From Arthrobacter luteolus NBRC 107841 (GTDB lineage: Bacteria; Actinomycetota; Actinomycetes; Actinomycetales; Micrococcaceae): a stretch of DNA of 64,000 nt. Position numbers and translations under genes: made by a program. Under the pieces are notes generated by a model. The model saw only the letters and a program-made list of their open reading frames with translations, was not told the origin of the DNA and ran no database searches. Within the stretch, counting starts at the first letter, position 1. Each line of letters starts with the position of its first letter. Positions 60,941 through 64,000 of this stretch are shown piece by piece. Location: the NCBI RefSeq assembly GCF_001552075.1, contig NZ_BCQM01000001.1:558001-622000 (forward strand), given 5' to 3'.

Positions 60941-61936
60941 TTATGCCACCTCAGTCTTTCGTGCCTGTTTTGCGGCGTAGGCCGCCGCTGCTTCGCGCAC
61001 CCAGGCGCCGTTCTCGTGTGCTTCGCGGCGCCGTGCCAGGCGCTGGGCGTTGCACGGTCCGCGGCCCGCGAGGACCTCTTTGAATTCGTGCCAGTCCAGG
61101 GGCCCGTATTCCCATTTGCCGGTTTCATCGTTGAACCGGATCTGGTCATCGGGGAGGGTCAGGCCCAGGACCTTGACCTGCTCAACGATCATGCCGACAA
61201 AGCGCTGGCGCAGCTCATCATTGGAGAAGCGCTTGATGTTCCAGTTCATGGACTGCTGCGAGTTCGGCGAGTTGTCATCCGGCGGGCCGAACATCATCAG
61301 CGACGGCGCGTACCAGCGGTTGATGGCATCCTGGGCCATCTGCTTCTGCGCCTCGGTGCCGTTGGCCAGTTCGAGCAGGATTTCGAAACCCTGCCGCTGG
61401 TGGAAGGACTCTTCCTTGCAGACCCGCACCATGGCCCGGCCGTAGGGCCCGTAGGAGGCACGGCACAGCGGCACCTGGTTGCAGATGGCAGCGCCGTCAA
61501 CCAGCCAGCCGATGGCACCCATGTCAGCCCAGCTGCGGGTCGGGTAATTGAAGATGCTGGAGTAGCGCGCCTTGCCCGCAATCAGGTCTTCGGTCATCTT
61601 CTCGCGCGGGGTGCCCAGGGTCTCTGCAGCGGAATACAGGTAGAGTCCGTGTCCGGCTTCGTCCTGCACCTTGGCCATGAGGATGGCCTTGCGCTTGAGC
61701 GAGGGGGCCCGGGTAATCCAGTTGGCTTCGGGCTGCATTCCGACAATCTCGGAGTGCGCGTGCTGGGAGATCTGGCGGACCAGGGTTTTCCGGTAGCCCT
61801 CCGGCATCCAGTCCCGCGGTTCAATCCGTGAATCCTCAGCGATGATCGCGTCGAACGCAGCCTGCCCGGCCTGATCCTCGGCACTGTAGGCCGGGACGGC
61901 GTGCAGGTCGCGCTGTGCGTCGGTCTGCGTAGCCAT
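60941..61936 (-). CDS. paaA: Phenylacetyl-CoA epoxidase catalytic subunit
   Basis: 331-residue di-iron oxygenase subunit converting phenylacetyl-CoA to the 1,2-epoxide. Iron ligands in [12 protein letters not shown] and [13 protein letters not shown] with the related Glu/His helices. ATG at 61936 follows GAGGTGAC; the frame runs further upstream through the promoter and was not used. First gene of paaABCDE-isomerase. Confidence 0.95.
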   Translation of the reverse strand: MATQTDAQRDLHAVPAYSAEDQAGQAAFDAIIAEDSRIEPRDWMPEGYRKTLVRQISQHAHSEIVGMQPEANWITRAPSLKRKAILMAKVQDEAGHGLYLYSAAETLGTPREKMTEDLIAGKARYSSIFNYPTRSWADMGAIGWLVDGAAICNQVPLCRASYGPYGRAMVRVCKEESFHQRQGFEILLELANGTEAQKQMAQDAINRWYAPSLMMFGPPDDNSPNSQQSMNWNIKRFSNDELRQRFVGMIVEQVKVLGLTLPDDQIRFNDETGKWEYGPLDWHEFKEVLAGRGPCNAQRLARRREAHENGAWVREAAAAYAAKQARKTEVA

Positions 61937-61998
61937 ATAAGTCACCTCATTGTTTTCCACGTGGCCGCGGTCCGGACCGCGGAAGTACCCCGGCCAAT

Positions 61999-62020
61999 AA
62001 TTACCGACCGTTCGTTCAGG
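61999..62020. promoter_or_regulatory. PaaR-type operator upstream of paaA
   Basis: Bases 61999-62020 contain ACCGACCGTTCGTTC in a 22-bp imperfect palindrome. It agrees at 13 of 16 fixed positions with the Corynebacterium PaaR motif as I recall it. On the minus strand it abuts TAATTA, a probable -10, so binding would block paaA transcription. Confidence 0.6.
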
Positions 62021-62167
62021 ATATGCGTGTGAGCGGCGGCACGTCAAGACGGCACACCCGCCCTGCCGGAACCCGCAGCCGGAAAGGCGCCAGCGGCAGC
62101 CGCGTCCATGGATGCCCCCGGCAACCGCTACCTTAGGAAGGTCACCAATAGAGGCGCGAGGAGCACC

Positions 62168-62725
62168 ATGGCGTACAGCGGACAGTCGGAGCGCACCAGG
62201 CTCAAGGCCCGCCTCAAGGAGCGTGCCGCTCCTGCCCTGACGGCCCATCTGCTGGTTCCTGCCCTGCTGGGGCTGCTGGGATTCTGCGCTGTTGCCGCCG
62301 CGGTGGCTTCCACCAACGGGGTCCTGGGCATTACCGTCACAGGATCCGCCGTCGTTGCCACCCTGCTGCTGGCCGCGGGAGCTGCGCCCTACTATGTTCC
62401 GGTCCTTCTGGCAGGACAGTGGCAGAAGCCCTTGGGCGTCCTGGCCGCCGTTACTGTTTTCCACCTGCTGCTGTTCGCGACCGTCGGCCGGTCAGTCCTG
62501 CTGACGGTCCAGGCGGTGCCGGTGGCGCTGGCCGGAGGCGGCCTGCTGCTGGCAACCTCGCTGTGGTCCCAGTTCCGCCATGGTCCCGCTCCGGAACCCG
62601 TCATTGGACCGGCACCGGAATCCGACTCCAGGCCCTTCACGCACACTCTGGTGATGGTTGCCGTGAACTGGGTGTTCTTCGCTGCAGCGGGAATGTTCAG
62701 CGGCTGGTTCCTGCTCGGCCGCTAA
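62168..62725 (+). CDS. Small integral membrane protein, unassigned
   Basis: 185 residues. A basic N-terminus ([11 protein letters not shown]) then five or so hydrophobic helices, with a short Pro/Glu-rich hydrophilic loop near residue 140. No motif I recognise. GAGGAG lies 5 nt before the ATG. Divergent from paaA across a 231-bp gap that carries the PaaR-type site; no other sign that it belongs to phenylacetate use. Confidence 0.7.
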   Translation: MAYSGQSERTRLKARLKERAAPALTAHLLVPALLGLLGFCAVAAAVASTNGVLGITVTGSAVVATLLLAAGAAPYYVPVLLAGQWQKPLGVLAAVTVFHLLLFATVGRSVLLTVQAVPVALAGGGLLLATSLWSQFRHGPAPEPVIGPAPESDSRPFTHTLVMVAVNWVFFAAAGMFSGWFLLGR

Positions 62726-62781
62726 GCCTTCGCCTGCGGCATAACCGCCCCGGTCCGCCTTCCGCTGCGGGCAGGGCTGGA

Positions 62782-62787
62782 TATATT
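62782..62787 (+). promoter_or_regulatory. -10 box with leaderless spacing before the oligopeptidase gene
   Basis: TATATT ends 6 nt before the ATG at 62794. CGGAGG fills those 6 nt, too close to the ATG to be a normal ribosome site. Confidence 0.5.
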
Positions 62788-62793
62788 CGGAGG

Positions 62794-64000
62794 ATGACTA
62801 CAACGCAGCCTCCCGTCGCCAAGAAGGTACCCACGGAGCGGATCCACCACGGCCATACGTTCATCGACGACTACGAATGGCTGCGGGAGAAGGAAAACCC
62901 CGAGGTAGTCGAGCACCTCAACGCCGAAAACGCGTATACCGCGGCAGTCACCAAGGACCAGGAAGAACTGCGCCAGCAGATCTTCGAGGAAATCAAGGCG
63001 CGGACCGTGGAAACCGATCTGTCCGTCCCTGCCCGCAAGCGCGGCTGGTGGTACTACACCCGCACCGAAGAGGGCCAGCAGTACGCGATCCACTGCCGGA
63101 CCGCAGCACAGGACACCGGGGACCTGCACGCTGACTGGACGCCGCCCGTCGTCGAGCCCGGAGTCCCGGTGCCCGGCGAACAGGTCCTGATCGACGGCAA
63201 CGCCGAGGCCGAAGGCAAACCCTTCTTCTCCCTCGGTGGCCTGGCGGTGACGGAAGACGGTAACCTCCTCGCCTACTCCGAAGACAACGCCGGCGACGAG
63301 CGGTTCACGCTCCGCATCAAGGACCTGCGGACCGGCGAACTGCTGCCCGACGTGGTCAGCAACGTTTTCTACTCCCTGGCTTTCTCCCCCGACGGCACCC
63401 GGGTTTTCTACACCGTGGTGGATGACTCGTGGCGCCCGTACCAGGTCAAGGCCCACACCCTGGGCACCCCGGTGGAGGACGACGCCGTGATTTACCAGGA
63501 AGACGACGTCGCCATGTGGACCGGATTCGACCTCTCCGCCGACCGGAAGCAGCTGCTGATCGGCATCAGCACCTCTGAGTACAGCGAGTACCGGGTGCTG
63601 GACTTCGACGATCCCACCGGCACCGTCCATACCCTCATCCCGCGCAGCGAAGGCATCCTCTACGAGGCAGAGCCGTTCACCCGGGACGGAGTGCGCCAGT
63701 ACCTCATCACGCACAACCGGGACGCGCTGAACTCGATGGTCTCCCTGGTTGCCGGCACCGAGTTCGCCAAGCCGCTTGCCGAGCAGGACTGGCACACGGT
63801 GGTGGCGCACGACGACGCCGTCCGGGTCAACGGGGCATCGGTGACCCGCACGCACGTCCTCGTTTCGGTCCGCAAGGACACCACCGAGCGGGTGCAGATC
63901 CTGCCGATGGAAGGTCTTGGCACCCCCGCCCAGGCCAGCCCCACCGAGCCGGCCTTTGACGAAGAGCTGTACACCGCGGGCCTGACCAACGCGGAATTCG
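62794..64000 (+). CDS. ptrB: Oligopeptidase B (S9A prolyl oligopeptidase family), 5' part only
   Basis: 402 residues visible; the rest lies beyond the right edge. N-terminus has KKVPTERIHHGHTFIDDYEWLREKENPEV (core HGHTFIDDYEWLREKENP), the family entry motif, then the seven-blade beta-propeller region with GWWYYTRTEEGQQYAIHCR and LLAYSEDNAGDERFTLRIKDL. The serine hydrolase domain with its Ser-Asp-His triad is outside the window and cannot be checked. Cytosolic peptidase cutting short peptides after basic residues. Leaderless start likely. Confidence 0.9.
   Translation, partial: MTTTQPPVAKKVPTERIHHGHTFIDDYEWLREKENPEVVEHLNAENAYTAAVTKDQEELRQQIFEEIKARTVETDLSVPARKRGWWYYTRTEEGQQYAIHCRTAAQDTGDLHADWTPPVVEPGVPVPGEQVLIDGNAEAEGKPFFSLGGLAVTEDGNLLAYSEDNAGDERFTLRIKDLRTGELLPDVVSNVFYSLAFSPDGTRVFYTVVDDSWRPYQVKAHTLGTPVEDDAVIYQEDDVAMWTGFDLSADRKQLLIGISTSEYSEYRVLDFDDPTGTVHTLIPRSEGILYEAEPFTRDGVRQYLITHNRDALNSMVSLVAGTEFAKPLAEQDWHTVVAHDDAVRVNGASVTRTHVLVSVRKDTTERVQILPMEGLGTPAQASPTEPAFDEELYTAGLTNAEF

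Overview
The window is high-GC chromosomal DNA from an actinobacterium, most likely Arthrobacter-like (Micrococcaceae). The pointers are a C50 carotenoid operon in the Corynebacterium/Arthrobacter gene order, menaquinone genes including a MenJ-type reductase, small actinobacterial families (DUF4193, DUF6480), an LAxTG sortase substrate, and frequent GTG/TTG or apparently leaderless starts. I see no tRNA, rRNA, IS element, phage gene or CRISPR array. It reads as a dense metabolic chromosome segment, not a genomic island.

Layout. 1-6.5 kb: C50 carotenoid operon crtE-B-I-Ye-Yf-Eb on the minus strand, each gene overlapping the next by 4 nt, with idi divergent and a family-2 glycosyltransferase beside it. 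6.6-10.9 kb: small membrane and conserved genes, and terC behind a yybP-ykoY-type manganese riboswitch. 10.5-16.7 kb: alcohol/aldehyde dehydrogenase operon (exaC-adh-DUF779), a DHA2 efflux pump and a GAF-domain regulator. 17-25.6 kb: fprA, rarD, a wall-anchored CAP protein, an amidohydrolase, an MHS transporter and a divergent LysR regulator. 25.7-33.4 kb: putrescine/GABA catabolism (putrescine oxidase-USP-permease operon, TetR regulator, gabT, PucR regulator). 33.5-34.7 kb: a glycolipid-binding-like protein and an orphan SUKH-like protein. 34.7-45.8 kb: menaquinone genes (polyprenyl synthase, menJ, menG, menF, menD, menC) interrupted by a polar amino-acid ABC transporter with two tandem paralogous binding proteins. 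45.9-48.9 kb: PAP2 phosphatase, MFS protein and a metallo-beta-lactamase-fold hydrolase. 49-53.4 kb: branched-chain 2-oxoacid dehydrogenase (E1a, E1b, E2) with a divergent Lrp regulator. 53.4-57 kb: a copper-handling operon (membrane protein, CopC, PCuAC, Tat-exported DyP peroxidase). 57.2-62 kb: phenylacetyl-CoA epoxidase operon paaABCDE plus an isomerase, with a PaaR-type operator in front. 62.2-64 kb: a small membrane protein and the start of an oligopeptidase B gene that leaves the window.

How the parts connect. Idi and CrtE feed the carotenoid pathway, and isoprenoid chemistry recurs in the menaquinone tail synthase and MenJ. Several modules are amine, amino-acid or aromatic catabolic units, each with its own regulator in divergent position (LysR, TetR, PucR, Lrp). 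Steps missing here and presumably encoded elsewhere: the aminobutyraldehyde and succinate-semialdehyde dehydrogenases, the E3 subunit, the phenylacetate CoA-ligase and PaaR, and the menaquinone genes menA, menB and menE.

I did not find a wholly undescribed system. The most rewarding items are the riboswitch, the duplicated binding-protein genes with an identical promoter element, the four-unit 12-bp tandem repeat at 16.8 kb, the TetR operator with three half-sites, the orphan SUKH-like gene and the CopC-PCuAC-DyP operon. Gene starts were chosen by eye from ribosome binding sites, overlaps and promoter spacing.
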